64,000 bases of DNA, from assembly GCF_000012885.1 (NCBI RefSeq), contig NC_007498.2, positions 2,946,001 through 3,010,000 of the forward strand, in the 5' to 3' direction. Position 1 is the first letter of the stretch, and each line of letters opens with the position of its first letter. The notes under the pieces are model-generated. The model had not been told where the DNA came from and did not search any database. It worked only from the letters and a program-made list of their open reading frames with translations. Origin of the DNA: Syntrophotalea carbinolica DSM 2380 (GTDB lineage: Bacteria; Desulfobacterota; Desulfuromonadia; Desulfuromonadales; Syntrophotaleaceae). Shown one piece after another: positions 32,846-41,319 of this stretch. The translations under genes were made by a program, and so were the position numbers.

Positions 32846-33646
32846 GTGACGGACAATCCCCCCCTTTACCATATTGGTTTTTGTGCCGAGGACCTCGGCC
32901 CCACGCCACCGACCACCGCCCTGCTGTGCGGCGCACCGGAGCGCGCCAGGCAAATCGCCATGGCCAGCGAGGGTGTGTCCTGCCAGAAAACACTATCCGA
33001 AAACCGTGGACTGAACAGTTACCTGCTGACCCTCGACACCGGCCAACCCCTGCTGGCGGCCACCAGCGGCATGGGGGCCCCCTCCTTGAGCATTGTGGTC
33101 AACGAACTGTACAGCGTCGGGATCCGCCGCATAATCCGGGTCGGGACCTGCGGCTCCATCCAGGAACATGTCAAGGTCGGCAGCGTGGTCATCTCTTATG
33201 CCGCTCTGTGTCGCCAGGGAGCCGCCAACGATATCGCGCCTGTCGAATATCCCGCGGCAGCTGATCCCTATATCAGCGTGGCCCTGGGCAACGCAGCCGC
33301 CCGGCTGCATATCGACCACCACCTGGGGCTGACCGCTTCCGTCGACTCCTTTTATGAGGGCCAGGAACGCGTCGACACATCCGCCAACCGCTATCTGATG
33401 CGCCAGCTGCAGGGTATCACCGAAGAATATCGCCGCTTGAATATTCTCAATTATGAAATGGAAGCCGGCACTCTGTTTAAAATGGCAGGTGTCTACGGAT
33501 TTTCTGCAGGATGCGTCTGCGGAGTACTGGCCGGACGTACCGCCAGCGAAGCGATCGATGGGAAGCTTAAGGACCAGGCCCAGAGCAATGCCATACGGGT
33601 CGCTCTGGAAGCCGTTCGCCATCTGGAAAACCACATGCCGGCATGA
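32846..33646 (+). CDS. udp: Uridine phosphorylase
   Basis: A 266-aa nucleoside phosphorylase (PNP_UDP_1 family) splitting uridine to uracil and ribose-1-phosphate. Phosphate and substrate motifs are CGAPERARQIA, VGTCGSIQEHVKVGSVV and the NYEMEAGTLFKMAG segment that contacts ribose. It starts with GTG at 32846: AGGAGA lies six nt before, and the family N-terminus (YHIGFCAEDLG) follows directly. An upstream in-frame ATG inside cdd is unlikely. The neighbour cdd supplies its substrate. Confidence 0.9.
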   Translation: MTDNPPLYHIGFCAEDLGPTPPTTALLCGAPERARQIAMASEGVSCQKTLSENRGLNSYLLTLDTGQPLLAATSGMGAPSLSIVVNELYSVGIRRIIRVGTCGSIQEHVKVGSVVISYAALCRQGAANDIAPVEYPAAADPYISVALGNAAARLHIDHHLGLTASVDSFYEGQERVDTSANRYLMRQLQGITEEYRRLNILNYEMEAGTLFKMAGVYGFSAGCVCGVLAGRTASEAIDGKLKDQAQSNAIRVALEAVRHLENHMPA

Positions 33647-33661
33647 GGCTTTCCACCCCGT

Positions 33662-35491
33662 CTAGAAAATCGTAGCACATTCCCCGGCAGCCTGGTCATA
33701 ACCAGGATCGCTCGCTTCGCTGAGCACGAGCTGATCGCGACCACCTTCTTTGGCTTCATACATGGCGCTATCGGCCCGCGCGATAAGATCATCGGCATGT
33801 TCTCCTGGGAAATACTCGGCCACTCCGACACTTAACGTCACCAATGAAATCAAGCTTTCCTTTTCATGTTCCTGCCATTGCAGCAAGGTGCCCTGGAGGC
33901 GCGTATAAATGTCGACGGCCGTCTGGAAATCACCGCCCGGCAAAATGACCGCAAACTCTTCCCCACCATAGCGGCAGGCCACGTCCTTTTCACGGATCAC
34001 AGACCCTATCATTTGCCCCAATTGTCGCAACACCTGATCTCCCTGGAGATGCCCGTAGCGATCGTTGAACAGCTTGAAATTGTCTATATCCATCATCATC
34101 AGGGTAAAAGATTGGTTCAACGGCTCCGCGCACTGAATCGCAAGATCCAGTTGAGTGCGAAAATACCGCATATTGAACAATCCGGTCAAAGCATCGGTAA
34201 ACGCCAATTCCATGTGTCGCCGTTCCGACACCCGCAAAACTTCGCGCTCGTGCTGCAAAGCTTTTACACTGTCACCCAAGGCACAGGCCAACAATCCTAT
34301 ACCCGCTATGCCCCCAACCTCGTACAGGTAGGAAAACCCGGGTCGACAGGATAAACAGCCACCTAGAACAAGAACATGCACAACACCGATGGCGCCCGCA
34401 GCAACACTGGCGATGAATATAAAACGGGCCCGCCGGTTGCCTCTGCTCCAGGCTATCAAACTGGCACCCGCCATAACGGCAACAGCCATGCTCGCTACCC
34501 CGATATAGGCCATCTCGAACATAAGAGAGGCACCCCCAAGCGCCAACAACAGAAGACACCCTCCTTGCAGCATAAAAAACAGCAACAAGCGGTCAACAAT
34601 CCGGTCGGCAGCGTGCAAAAAACATCGTGCGAAGCACCCGGAAAAACAGAAAGCTCCGCCGAGCGCCAACAGAGCCAGGCGATGCACCATAGCCGCCGGC
34701 AAAGCGAGCAGGTACTCCGAGCTCAAAGGCTGAATAAAAAGAAAAAATCCCCCAAACGATAAAGCCGCCAGGGAATGCCATGCATAACTGCGCTCACGCA
34801 ATGCAACGAACATGATCAGGCTATAAACGGACAGGGCCAGGAAAATCCCCAGAATGATGCCGAAACGCAGCATTTTGCGTGTCACCTGCTCCTGGTAAGC
34901 CTTCATGGTCGTAATCACGGGCGACAGCACCAGGCTGGACAATGGAACCACGCGTATATACAAGGTTTGGGGGGTGGCCGTAAGTTCGGGTAAATAAAAT
35001 GCCGAATGGCAGCCGGGTCTCGATACGCGGCCCGGAAAGCCGCATTGGGAAGACTGCGACGAAATCTTTTTGATCTTCGCCGCGGCGCCGGGCCCTTGCG
35101 ATACGACATAGACCTGCACATTTCGGACAAAGGGCCGCCCCAGATCGAACACCCACACAAACGGTGATCCTTCGGCACCTCCATGGGGCCCGATTGAGGT
35201 GTTGACTTCCAACCGCAGCCAATACACAGCGTCGGTCATCCCCAGATTGAGCATCTCCCCCTGTATCGGCGCGAAAGCGGCAGCAGAAACGGGATTCACA
35301 AGTTGCTCTATAGACCGGTCCCCCGCGGGATCTTCGAGAATCCCCATATAAGGAGCGACCTTCCTCACGGGCCTGCTCTTTTCCAGGCTCAGAACCTTGG
35401 CGCGGACGGGCAAGGCATGCCCCAGAAGCATGCAAATGCTCAACAGTATCCATACCATTCCTTGCTGTGAGGCCTTCGTCTTAAACGACAT
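33662..35491 (-). CDS. 7TMR-DISM diguanylate cyclase (GGDEF)
   Basis: A 609-aa membrane signalling protein. A signal peptide (MVWILLSICMLLGHALPVRA) leads to a periplasmic 7TMR-DISM extracellular domain (about 40-200), seven transmembrane helices (about 200-400) and a cytoplasmic GGDEF domain (about 430-595). The active site reads RYGGEEFAVIL, a functional GGEEF variant; the DIDNFKLFND motif supplies the metal Asp. It should make c-di-GMP in response to a periplasmic ligand, likely a carbohydrate in this family. The start at 35491 is preferred since the signal peptide begins there, though the ribosome site is weak. It is convergent with udp. Confidence 0.88.
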   Translation of the reverse strand: MSFKTKASQQGMVWILLSICMLLGHALPVRAKVLSLEKSRPVRKVAPYMGILEDPAGDRSIEQLVNPVSAAAFAPIQGEMLNLGMTDAVYWLRLEVNTSIGPHGGAEGSPFVWVFDLGRPFVRNVQVYVVSQGPGAAAKIKKISSQSSQCGFPGRVSRPGCHSAFYLPELTATPQTLYIRVVPLSSLVLSPVITTMKAYQEQVTRKMLRFGIILGIFLALSVYSLIMFVALRERSYAWHSLAALSFGGFFLFIQPLSSEYLLALPAAMVHRLALLALGGAFCFSGCFARCFLHAADRIVDRLLLFFMLQGGCLLLLALGGASLMFEMAYIGVASMAVAVMAGASLIAWSRGNRRARFIFIASVAAGAIGVVHVLVLGGCLSCRPGFSYLYEVGGIAGIGLLACALGDSVKALQHEREVLRVSERRHMELAFTDALTGLFNMRYFRTQLDLAIQCAEPLNQSFTLMMMDIDNFKLFNDRYGHLQGDQVLRQLGQMIGSVIREKDVACRYGGEEFAVILPGGDFQTAVDIYTRLQGTLLQWQEHEKESLISLVTLSVGVAEYFPGEHADDLIARADSAMYEAKEGGRDQLVLSEASDPGYDQAAGECATIF

Positions 35492-35864
35492 ATGTCTGCA
35501 ACTCGTGCTCCGCCCTGCTGTTTTGGTGAAACCGCCACCTGCCGACATGTATTCCATAAGCTTCCGGACTGGCAGCCGTTTTCCCCAGACGACAAAACCT
35601 GAACTCAAAACCTAATCCCCCCATCGGCCCCACCGGGCAAACCGCATGCGATTGCACCGCTCGGCGCCGATTGTAAGAAACAAGCCATAACTCATTGTTC
35701 ATTAGATACCTTTCAAATGAAAACTTTACCCTGTTTTTTAAATTTATCAACATTAGATTCCTGCCACAGTGAACCTACAGCAACATTGCCCCCCTCCTCC
35801 CCTTGACAATGGGGTGGTGAATGTCTACATTAGGATCGAAATCAGATATACGGAGGTTTTCCCA
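35492..35864. other. Gene-free stretch, nothing recognised
   Basis: Divergent region between the GGDEF gene and the FmdB-like gene. It holds AT-rich segments near 35700-35760 that could be promoters but no convincing hexamer pair, RNA gene or repeat. Confidence 0.4.
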
Positions 35865-36122
35865 ATGCCCATTTACGAATACCAATGCGATGCATGCGGC
35901 TTGATTTTTGAAGCCCGTCAGAAATTTTCCGATGAGCCTTTGAGCCAGTGCCAGAAATGTGGCGGCTCGGTGCAGAAGCTTATTTCCCAATCAGCGTTCA
36001 CCCTCAAAGGGGGAGGCTGGTACCAACAGGGTTACTCGTCCAGCAGCAAACCTGCTGCCTGCAGTTCAGGTAGCCCGGCAGCAAGCTGTGGCGGCTGTCC
36101 CAAGGCAGCCAGCAACGGTTAA
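35865..36122 (+). CDS. FmdB-type zinc-ribbon protein
   Basis: An 84-aa protein whose first 45 residues match the FmdB regulatory zinc ribbon: MPIYEYQCDACGLIFE and CQKCGGSVQKLIS supply the two CxxC pairs. The Ser- and Cys-rich tail (CSSGSPAASCGGCPKA) is low complexity and may bind metal too. CGGAGG precedes the start. Function is not established for most family members; it is followed by its own terminator. Confidence 0.88.
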   Translation: MPIYEYQCDACGLIFEARQKFSDEPLSQCQKCGGSVQKLISQSAFTLKGGGWYQQGYSSSSKPAACSSGSPAASCGGCPKAASNG

Positions 36123-36158
36123 AAAAAAGCGCCCCCCGGCAATCCGGAGGGCGCTTTT
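36123..36158 (+). terminator. Rho-independent terminator of the FmdB-like gene
   Basis: AAAAGCGCCC and GGGCGCTTTT form a stem with a CCGG inner pair and small loop directly after the stop codon. The A- and T-runs on both sides let it work in both directions. The following stretch to 36498 has no recognisable gene. Confidence 0.85.
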
Positions 36159-36498
36159 CAGTTAAGCGCTTCACGGCACATTTTTACGGTACCCGGCATC
36201 CTGCCCCCAGCACCACTTTTCTCCCTGCGTTTTCCATCACGGCACGGGCTTGCCCGTTCTGCATCGACAACTCGCCACAACCGGGCAAGCGAGCCCTCGC
36301 CATAAAGAAGGTATCCAAGAGTGCTCCGGCCTTTACAAGCCACCATCTTTTCCGTATATTTCGCTAAAATCGGGTCGGTTGTGCAACACGGCTTTCATCC
36401 GACGCCGGTCATCGCCAACGGCTGGCCAAACCAAGCACACAGAAGACGCAACGATTCCCGACAGTCGCAGGGAAACGATGCCGTCTACAGGGGGGCAC

Positions 36499-36885
36499 AT
36501 GTTCTTTCCGGAAGAATTGCTCTACAACGAGGACCATGTCTGGATCGAAGAAGATGGAGAACAAGTCACTATCGGCATCACCGAATCTCTTCAGGATGAT
36601 GTCGAGGAGATCCTATCCATCGAAATGCCGGACGTCGAAACGGAACTTGAACTGGGAGATACCCTGGTGACGATCGAACTGCGCCAGGGGATGCTGGAGA
36701 TCTACGCCCCTCTTTCGGGGGAAATCGTTGAGATCAACAAGGATCTCTCCGACTCACCCGAATGGCTGATGTCTTCGCCCTATGAAGATGGCTGGATCAT
36801 CCGCATGAAATTAACCCGTCCGGAAGAAATAGACGACCTGATGGATGCGGATGATTATACGGAGTTCGTGCAGGGAGACCTATAG
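36499..36885 (+). CDS. GcvH-like lipoyl-domain protein lacking the lipoyl lysine
   Basis: A 128-aa protein of the glycine cleavage H family by fold: NEDHVWIEEDGEQVTIGIT at the start, then LGDTLVTIELRQGMLEIYAP and LSGEIVEINKDLSDSPEWL. In true GcvH the hairpin reads ESVKAxSDIYAP with the lipoylated Lys; here the aligned residues are ELRQGMLEIYAP, so Gln replaces Lys and no lipoylation is possible at that site. The ATG at 36499 has AGGGGGG upstream. There are no gcvT or gcvP genes nearby. It may be a structural, regulatory or repurposed GcvH paralogue; the reaction is unknown. Confidence 0.8.
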   Translation: MFFPEELLYNEDHVWIEEDGEQVTIGITESLQDDVEEILSIEMPDVETELELGDTLVTIELRQGMLEIYAPLSGEIVEINKDLSDSPEWLMSSPYEDGWIIRMKLTRPEEIDDLMDADDYTEFVQGDL

Positions 36886-36927
36886 ATAGATCCCTCCCAT
36901 GCAGGGTGGCGAATCAAAAACAAAAAC

Positions 36928-37746
36928 TTACCTTCCGGTTATATTGCGGGATACGCCATTGCCGGAAAGCCTGTATTGAAAATAGGCCATAATGGTAAGC
37001 TGATCCTTGGCATAGGATGAGGGAAGGTTTCCGTAAGACGCGCCGCGATAGACAGCGGCGATCGCTTCCCGATCAAGGGTGGGATACCCGGAGCTTTCCA
37101 GCGGTTCGACCGCATCGACACTGCCATCCTGATTGATGACGATCCTAAGCAGACAGACACCGGACTGGCCGCGTTCGGCTGCCGCGCGGGGATAGTTCCA
37201 GACCTGATAGATATTATCGCGAAAGCGCTTAAAAAAGGATGACAACAGGTCCTTTTCCGTATCGAGCCATACCGCCTCGCCTTCTTCCACATCCTCGCGA
37301 TATTTACGAGCCCATCCCTCCCGCAATCGTTGCTGCGTCGTCTGCGGCAAACCAAGATCGAGAGGGGCGGGCGAAACAGCCCCCGTATCTCCCGGCCGCT
37401 TGCGCTCGACTGGTGCTGCCGCAGGAGGCGGAGCCGCTACCGTCGGTAGCGGTTGACGGTCCTCGGGAGCATCCCCCCTGGGCGCGGTTTCCCGCGGCAC
37501 CACCTGGTCGCGGGGCGCAAGTCTTTTGGCCGGCTTTCGGCGCGGTTGCGTTACAGGCTGTGCGGGCATATCGACTTCGCGCGGCCGTTGCTGTGGCGGT
37601 CGCACTTCCACCACCACGGGTTTCTTGACGGAAGGTGCCACCAGCAGATCATCCGCAGGCAACAGGTACAGCAACAGCGCATGCAACAGCAGAGACAAAA
37701 CGGCGAAGGCAGCCAGAAGAATGTCTTGACGGGAAGAGGGACTCAT
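36928..37746 (-). CDS. TonB family energy-transducing protein
   Basis: A 272-aa protein with the TonB layout: an N-terminal transmembrane helix (ILLAAFAVLSLLLHALLLYLL), a Pro- and Arg-rich periplasmic spacer (about 45-145), and a C-terminal TonB domain from NIYQVWNYPRAAAERGQSG to the YFQYRL end, with the conserved YP and SGYPTLDREA. It couples the proton gradient to outer-membrane receptors. No ExbB or ExbD genes lie beside it. The start at 37746 is chosen for its AAAGGA site; a GTG 18 nt upstream is also in frame. Confidence 0.85.
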   Translation of the reverse strand: MSPSSRQDILLAAFAVLSLLLHALLLYLLPADDLLVAPSVKKPVVVEVRPPQQRPREVDMPAQPVTQPRRKPAKRLAPRDQVVPRETAPRGDAPEDRQPLPTVAAPPPAAAPVERKRPGDTGAVSPAPLDLGLPQTTQQRLREGWARKYREDVEEGEAVWLDTEKDLLSSFFKRFRDNIYQVWNYPRAAAERGQSGVCLLRIVINQDGSVDAVEPLESSGYPTLDREAIAAVYRGASYGNLPSSYAKDQLTIMAYFQYRLSGNGVSRNITGR

Positions 37747-37976
37747 CGTGTCCTTTGATTCCACCTTGGATGCTGTCTGCTTTGATCGCCATTGCGCACT
37801 CGAATTAATCGAAGACCGATTAACCGCAAGTACTTTCGATCCATACCGAAGCTCGACAGTCCCTCAGTGAAATGATTATTTTTTTAAGCCATTATACATG
37901 AACCCCAGCGCTTTTGGCCAGATCAGAATCCCAGCCTTCAAGACATCCGGAAGCTGGACAATAATCCGAAAAGAGG

Positions 37977-38005
37977 TTGACCCCCCTGGGGGCATACAGT
38001 ATAAA
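37977..38005 (+). promoter_or_regulatory. Sigma70-type promoter of pta
   Basis: TTGACC (37977-37982), exactly 17 nt, then TATAAA (38000-38005). The spacer contains a CCCCCTGGGGG palindrome that could be a regulator site. Predicted leader about 35 nt. Confidence 0.65.
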
Positions 38006-38045
38006 TGAGGCGCCCATACATTCTACATCCGAAGGAGGATTCCTG

Positions 38046-39047
38046 ATGCATTTAGCCGATCAAATCAAAGCCAAAGCCCGCGAAAACCGCCAAGTTGTCG
38101 TATTGCCCGAAGGCTACGACGACCGTATGATCCAGGCTGCCGGCCCCATCGTTAAAGACAACCTCGCGGACGTTGTGCTGCTTGGCGAGCCCGCTGCCTT
38201 GCAGGCCAAAGCCACGGAACTCGGTGTATCCCTCGAAGGCGTCACCCTGCTCGACCCTAAAAGTGCTCCCCAGCTCGACACCTATGCCGACGAACTGGTC
38301 GAAATCCGGAAGAAAAAAGGGCTGTCCAAAGATGACGCATTGAAACTTCTGACCGCCGATGACAACCTGTTTTTCGCCACCATGATGGTACGTCAAGGTG
38401 ATGCCGGCGGATGTGTTGCCGGCGCCTACAACACCACTGGCAACGTACTGCGCGCTGCGTTCCAGGTCATTGGCCCTGCACCCGGCATGAAAACCGTATC
38501 GTCCTGCTTTATCATGGTAACCAAGACCCCGGAATTCGGCGAAAACGGTGCTCTGATTTTTGCTGACTGCGGCGTCAACCCCAATCCTGACGCAGCTGCC
38601 CTTGCGGAAATCGCCGTTTCATCGGCTCAAAGCTGCAAAAGCTTCCTCGGTGCCGAGGCCCGCGTAGCGATGCTGTCCTTTTCCACCAAAGGCAGCGCAA
38701 AGCATGAAGACCCGGACAAGGTCATTGCGGCCCTTGCAATCGCTAAGGAAAAAGCCCCTGAGCTGCAGATCGATGGCGAGTTGCAGGCCGACGCCGCCCT
38801 GGTACCCGCAGTAGGCAACAGCAAAGCTCCCGGCTCAAACGTCGCCGGCAAAGCCAACACTCTGGTTTTCCCCGATCTCGATGCCGGCAACATTGCTTAC
38901 AAACTTGTTCAGCGTCTGGCCAAAGCCGAAGCTTTCGGACCTATCATTCAGGGACTAGCCAAACCGGTCAACGACCTGTCCCGCGGCTGCTCGGTGGATG
39001 ACATCATCAGCGTTACCGCTATCACTGCGGTTCAAGCCCAAGGCTAA
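38046..39047 (+). CDS. pta: Phosphate acetyltransferase
   Basis: A 333-aa short-form Pta that interconverts acetyl-CoA and acetyl phosphate. Family blocks are [16 protein letters not shown] at the start, [57 protein letters not shown] and the C-terminal [24 protein letters not shown]. The start at 38046 has GAAGGAGG upstream. It is convergent with ackA, with a shared bidirectional terminator; together they form acetate and ATP from acetyl-CoA, the energy-yielding step expected after ethanol or acetaldehyde oxidation in the island at 1-15 kb. Confidence 0.95.
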   Translation: MHLADQIKAKARENRQVVVLPEGYDDRMIQAAGPIVKDNLADVVLLGEPAALQAKATELGVSLEGVTLLDPKSAPQLDTYADELVEIRKKKGLSKDDALKLLTADDNLFFATMMVRQGDAGGCVAGAYNTTGNVLRAAFQVIGPAPGMKTVSSCFIMVTKTPEFGENGALIFADCGVNPNPDAAALAEIAVSSAQSCKSFLGAEARVAMLSFSTKGSAKHEDPDKVIAALAIAKEKAPELQIDGELQADAALVPAVGNSKAPGSNVAGKANTLVFPDLDAGNIAYKLVQRLAKAEAFGPIIQGLAKPVNDLSRGCSVDDIISVTAITAVQAQG

Positions 39048-39125
39048 TCGCACAGAACATTTACTGTCACATTCTAAAATAAGTCTCCCAGGTGTAAACT
39101 TATTTCAGGACGGGACACACGACCC

Positions 39126-39162
39126 AAAAAAGGCCGGTGGAATTTATCCACCGGCCTTTTTA
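39126..39162. terminator. Bidirectional terminator between pta and ackA
   Basis: AAAAAAGGCCGGTGG and CCACCGGCCTTTTT form a 10-bp GC-rich stem with flanking A and T runs, serving both convergent genes. Confidence 0.88.
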
Positions 39163-39183
39163 CGTGCGATTTCTTTTTTCGAT

Positions 39184-40449
39184 TTACTTGCGCTCGTAGT
39201 CCTTGGACTTGAAGCTGTAATCGAAGCTCATGTGGTCGCTGTAGGTGTTTTCCAGGATACCGACCACGTCTTCGGTGAAGACCAGTTCTTCGTCGGTGGG
39301 GATGACAAACACCTTGACCGGGGAATCGGGAGTGGAGATCTCCACTTCGGCTTTCTTGGTGCGGGTCTTGAGGTTGAGTTCCTTGTTGATCTTGATACCC
39401 AGCGCCTCGAGCCCTTCCAGAGCATCCTGACGGATTTCCGCGCCCATTTCACCAACACCGGCGGTAAAGACGATGGCGTCGACCTTGCCGAGAGCAGCCA
39501 TGTAAGCACCGATGTACTTCTTGATGCGATAGGCTTCGATATCGTTGGCCAGCTTGCAACGCTTGTCGCCGGCCTTGACCCCTTCGCCGATATCGCGGCG
39601 GTCGGTGTACTTGCCGGTGATGCCGAGAAGACCGGACTTTTTGTTCAGCAGGCTGTCCATCTCCTTGGCGGTGTAGCCTTCGCGCTCCATGATGAAGGTC
39701 GGGATCGCGGGGTCGATATCGCCGCAACGGGTACCCATAACGGCACCTTCGAGGGGGGTCAGACCCATGCTGGTATCGACGCAGACGCCGCCGCGGATGG
39801 CCGCATGGGAAGCACCGTTACCGATGTGCAGGGTGATGATGTTGCAGTCTTTGGCATCCTTGCCGAGCAGCACGGCGGCACGCTTGGACACGTAGAGGTG
39901 CGAAGTGCCGTGGAAACCGTAACGACGCACGCTGTGCTTTTCGTACCACTCGTAAGGCAGCGGATACATGTACGCTTCCTCGGGCATGGTCTGATGGAAA
40001 GCGGTGTCGAAAATAGCCACATGGGGAACATCGGGCAGAACTTTCTGGGCTGCCACGATGCCCATGATGTTGGGCGGATTGTGCAGAGGAGCCAGGTGCT
40101 GAACGTCCTTGATCCCCTGGAGAACTTCCTCGTCGATCAGAACGGAGCTGGCGAACTTCTCCCCGCCGTGGACAACACGGTGACCAACGGCCGAGATTTC
40201 GCTCATGGACTTAACCACGCCGACCTTCGCGTCGGACAGGGTCTTGATGATCAATTCGATGGCCACGGTGTGATCGGGGCAATCGTGCTCACTTTTGTAG
40301 TCTTCCCGTCCGGGAACCTCGTGAGAAATGAAGGAGTCACCGATGCCGACCCTTTCGACAACACCCTTGGCGATTACTTCACGGCGTTCCCAGCTGTACA
40401 GCTGATATTTTACGGACGAGCTTCCGCAGTTCAAAGCGAGAATATCCAT
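39184..40449 (-). CDS. ackA: Acetate kinase
   Basis: A 421-aa acetokinase that makes ATP and acetate from acetyl phosphate. It starts with MDILALNCGSSSVKY (phosphate loop), and the middle carries HRVVHGGEKF, VAIFDTAFHQTMP and RYGFHGTSHLYV; the nucleotide segment is TLHIGNGASHAAIRGG, followed by DTSMGLTPLEGAVMGTR. All family signatures are intact. AGGAGG lies 12 nt before the start. It is transcribed toward pta, an unusual convergent arrangement since the two are commonly in one operon. Confidence 0.96.
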   Translation of the reverse strand: MDILALNCGSSSVKYQLYSWERREVIAKGVVERVGIGDSFISHEVPGREDYKSEHDCPDHTVAIELIIKTLSDAKVGVVKSMSEISAVGHRVVHGGEKFASSVLIDEEVLQGIKDVQHLAPLHNPPNIMGIVAAQKVLPDVPHVAIFDTAFHQTMPEEAYMYPLPYEWYEKHSVRRYGFHGTSHLYVSKRAAVLLGKDAKDCNIITLHIGNGASHAAIRGGVCVDTSMGLTPLEGAVMGTRCGDIDPAIPTFIMEREGYTAKEMDSLLNKKSGLLGITGKYTDRRDIGEGVKAGDKRCKLANDIEAYRIKKYIGAYMAALGKVDAIVFTAGVGEMGAEIRQDALEGLEALGIKINKELNLKTRTKKAEVEISTPDSPVKVFVIPTDEELVFTEDVVGILENTYSDHMSFDYSFKSKDYERK

Positions 40450-40624
40450 AGAAATTAACGTGCCTCCTCTTTAAATGTGTTACGGGCGGAAAGGCCGGCC
40501 CCCTTCCGCCCATCTGTCAGGCTAGTCAAACGCATAGATACTATAAGATGCCCTCTATAAATGCAAGGCCTTTGTCCTGGATGTCGTTTACACCACTATG
40601 TGAGTTCTTTTACATCTTTTGGGG

Positions 40625-40654
40625 TGGACAAGCTATAAAAAGGTGTTGTAGAAT
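40625..40654 (+). promoter_or_regulatory. Possible promoter of the ferredoxin gene
   Basis: TGGACA (40625-40630), 18-nt spacer and TAGAAT (40649-40654), about 50 nt upstream of the ribosome site. Confidence 0.45.
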
Positions 40655-40713
40655 CCGCAGCAGAATTAACAAGGGAAGAAGAAAGTGATTTTAAAGCAAA
40701 GGAGGTGAATACC

Positions 40714-40884
40714 TTGGCCCATACCATCACTGAAGATTGCATCAACTGCGGTGCTTGTGACGACAGCTGCCCTCTCGGCGCTATCGAAGAAAAAGGTGAC
40801 GCCCGCGTTATCGACGCTGACGCCTGCACCGACTGTGGCGCCTGTGTTGACAGCTGCCCCGTAGACGCTATCAAAGCGGACTAA
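40714..40884 (+). CDS. fdx: 2[4Fe-4S] ferredoxin
   Basis: A 56-aa clostridial-type ferredoxin with two CX2CX2CX3C motifs: CINCGACDDSCP and CTDCGACVDSCP. It begins with TTG at 40714, read as MAHTITEDC, because a near-perfect AAAGGAGGTGA ends seven nt before; no ATG is in frame. It is acidic and cytoplasmic, a plausible electron acceptor for the AOR at 11 kb. It has its own promoter and terminator, which suggests strong monocistronic expression. Confidence 0.92.
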   Translation: MAHTITEDCINCGACDDSCPLGAIEEKGDARVIDADACTDCGACVDSCPVDAIKAD

Positions 40885-40900
40885 TCCAGCAAGACCATTG

Positions 40901-40943
40901 TATAGCGGGAGAAACCTGTAACGGATTCTCCCGCTATATTTTT
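40901..40943 (+). terminator. Rho-independent terminator of the ferredoxin gene
   Basis: Stem TATAGCGGGAGAA / TTCTCCCGCTATA with a 12-nt loop and TTTTT tail. Confidence 0.85.
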
Positions 40944-40984
40944 ACAAACCTCCGCACCATCCTGCCAAAGACAGCGAGGCAAGC

Positions 40985-41167
40985 ATGCCCGGTTTCTGGG
41001 AACTCGTTCTGCTCCTCATCATCTGCCTGTTGTTGTTCGGTGCCCGCCGATTGCCGGAAATAGGCGCCAGCCTGGGCAAAGGTCTGTCGAATTTCCAACA
41101 CAGCCTGCGCGGCAACAAGGACAAAGACTCCCCCGACGATTCGAACCCCCCGCAAGATAAACACTGA
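40985..41167 (+). CDS. tatA: Twin-arginine translocase subunit TatA/E
   Basis: A 60-aa protein: one N-terminal helix (FWELVLLLIICLLLFGARRLP), the FGARRLPEIGASLGKGLSNF hinge and amphipathic helix, and an acidic disordered tail. It forms the pore of the Tat system for folded, cofactor-bearing proteins; the ActB-like protein at 46.2 kb has a Tat-type signal. No tatB or tatC gene is adjacent. Confidence 0.9.
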   Translation: MPGFWELVLLLIICLLLFGARRLPEIGASLGKGLSNFQHSLRGNKDKDSPDDSNPPQDKH

Positions 41168-41319
41168 AGCCGGGAAACCACTTAGCACAAGCGCGATACC
41201 CTGCCACCGATCGGCGGCAAAAAAAAGAGCCGCACCCAAGTGCAGCTCCACGATTCAAGTTACCTTTTGCTCTGGCCCCAGCCGGTGCTTCGTCACCAAG
41301 CCGCCTTGCCCGGCAATCC

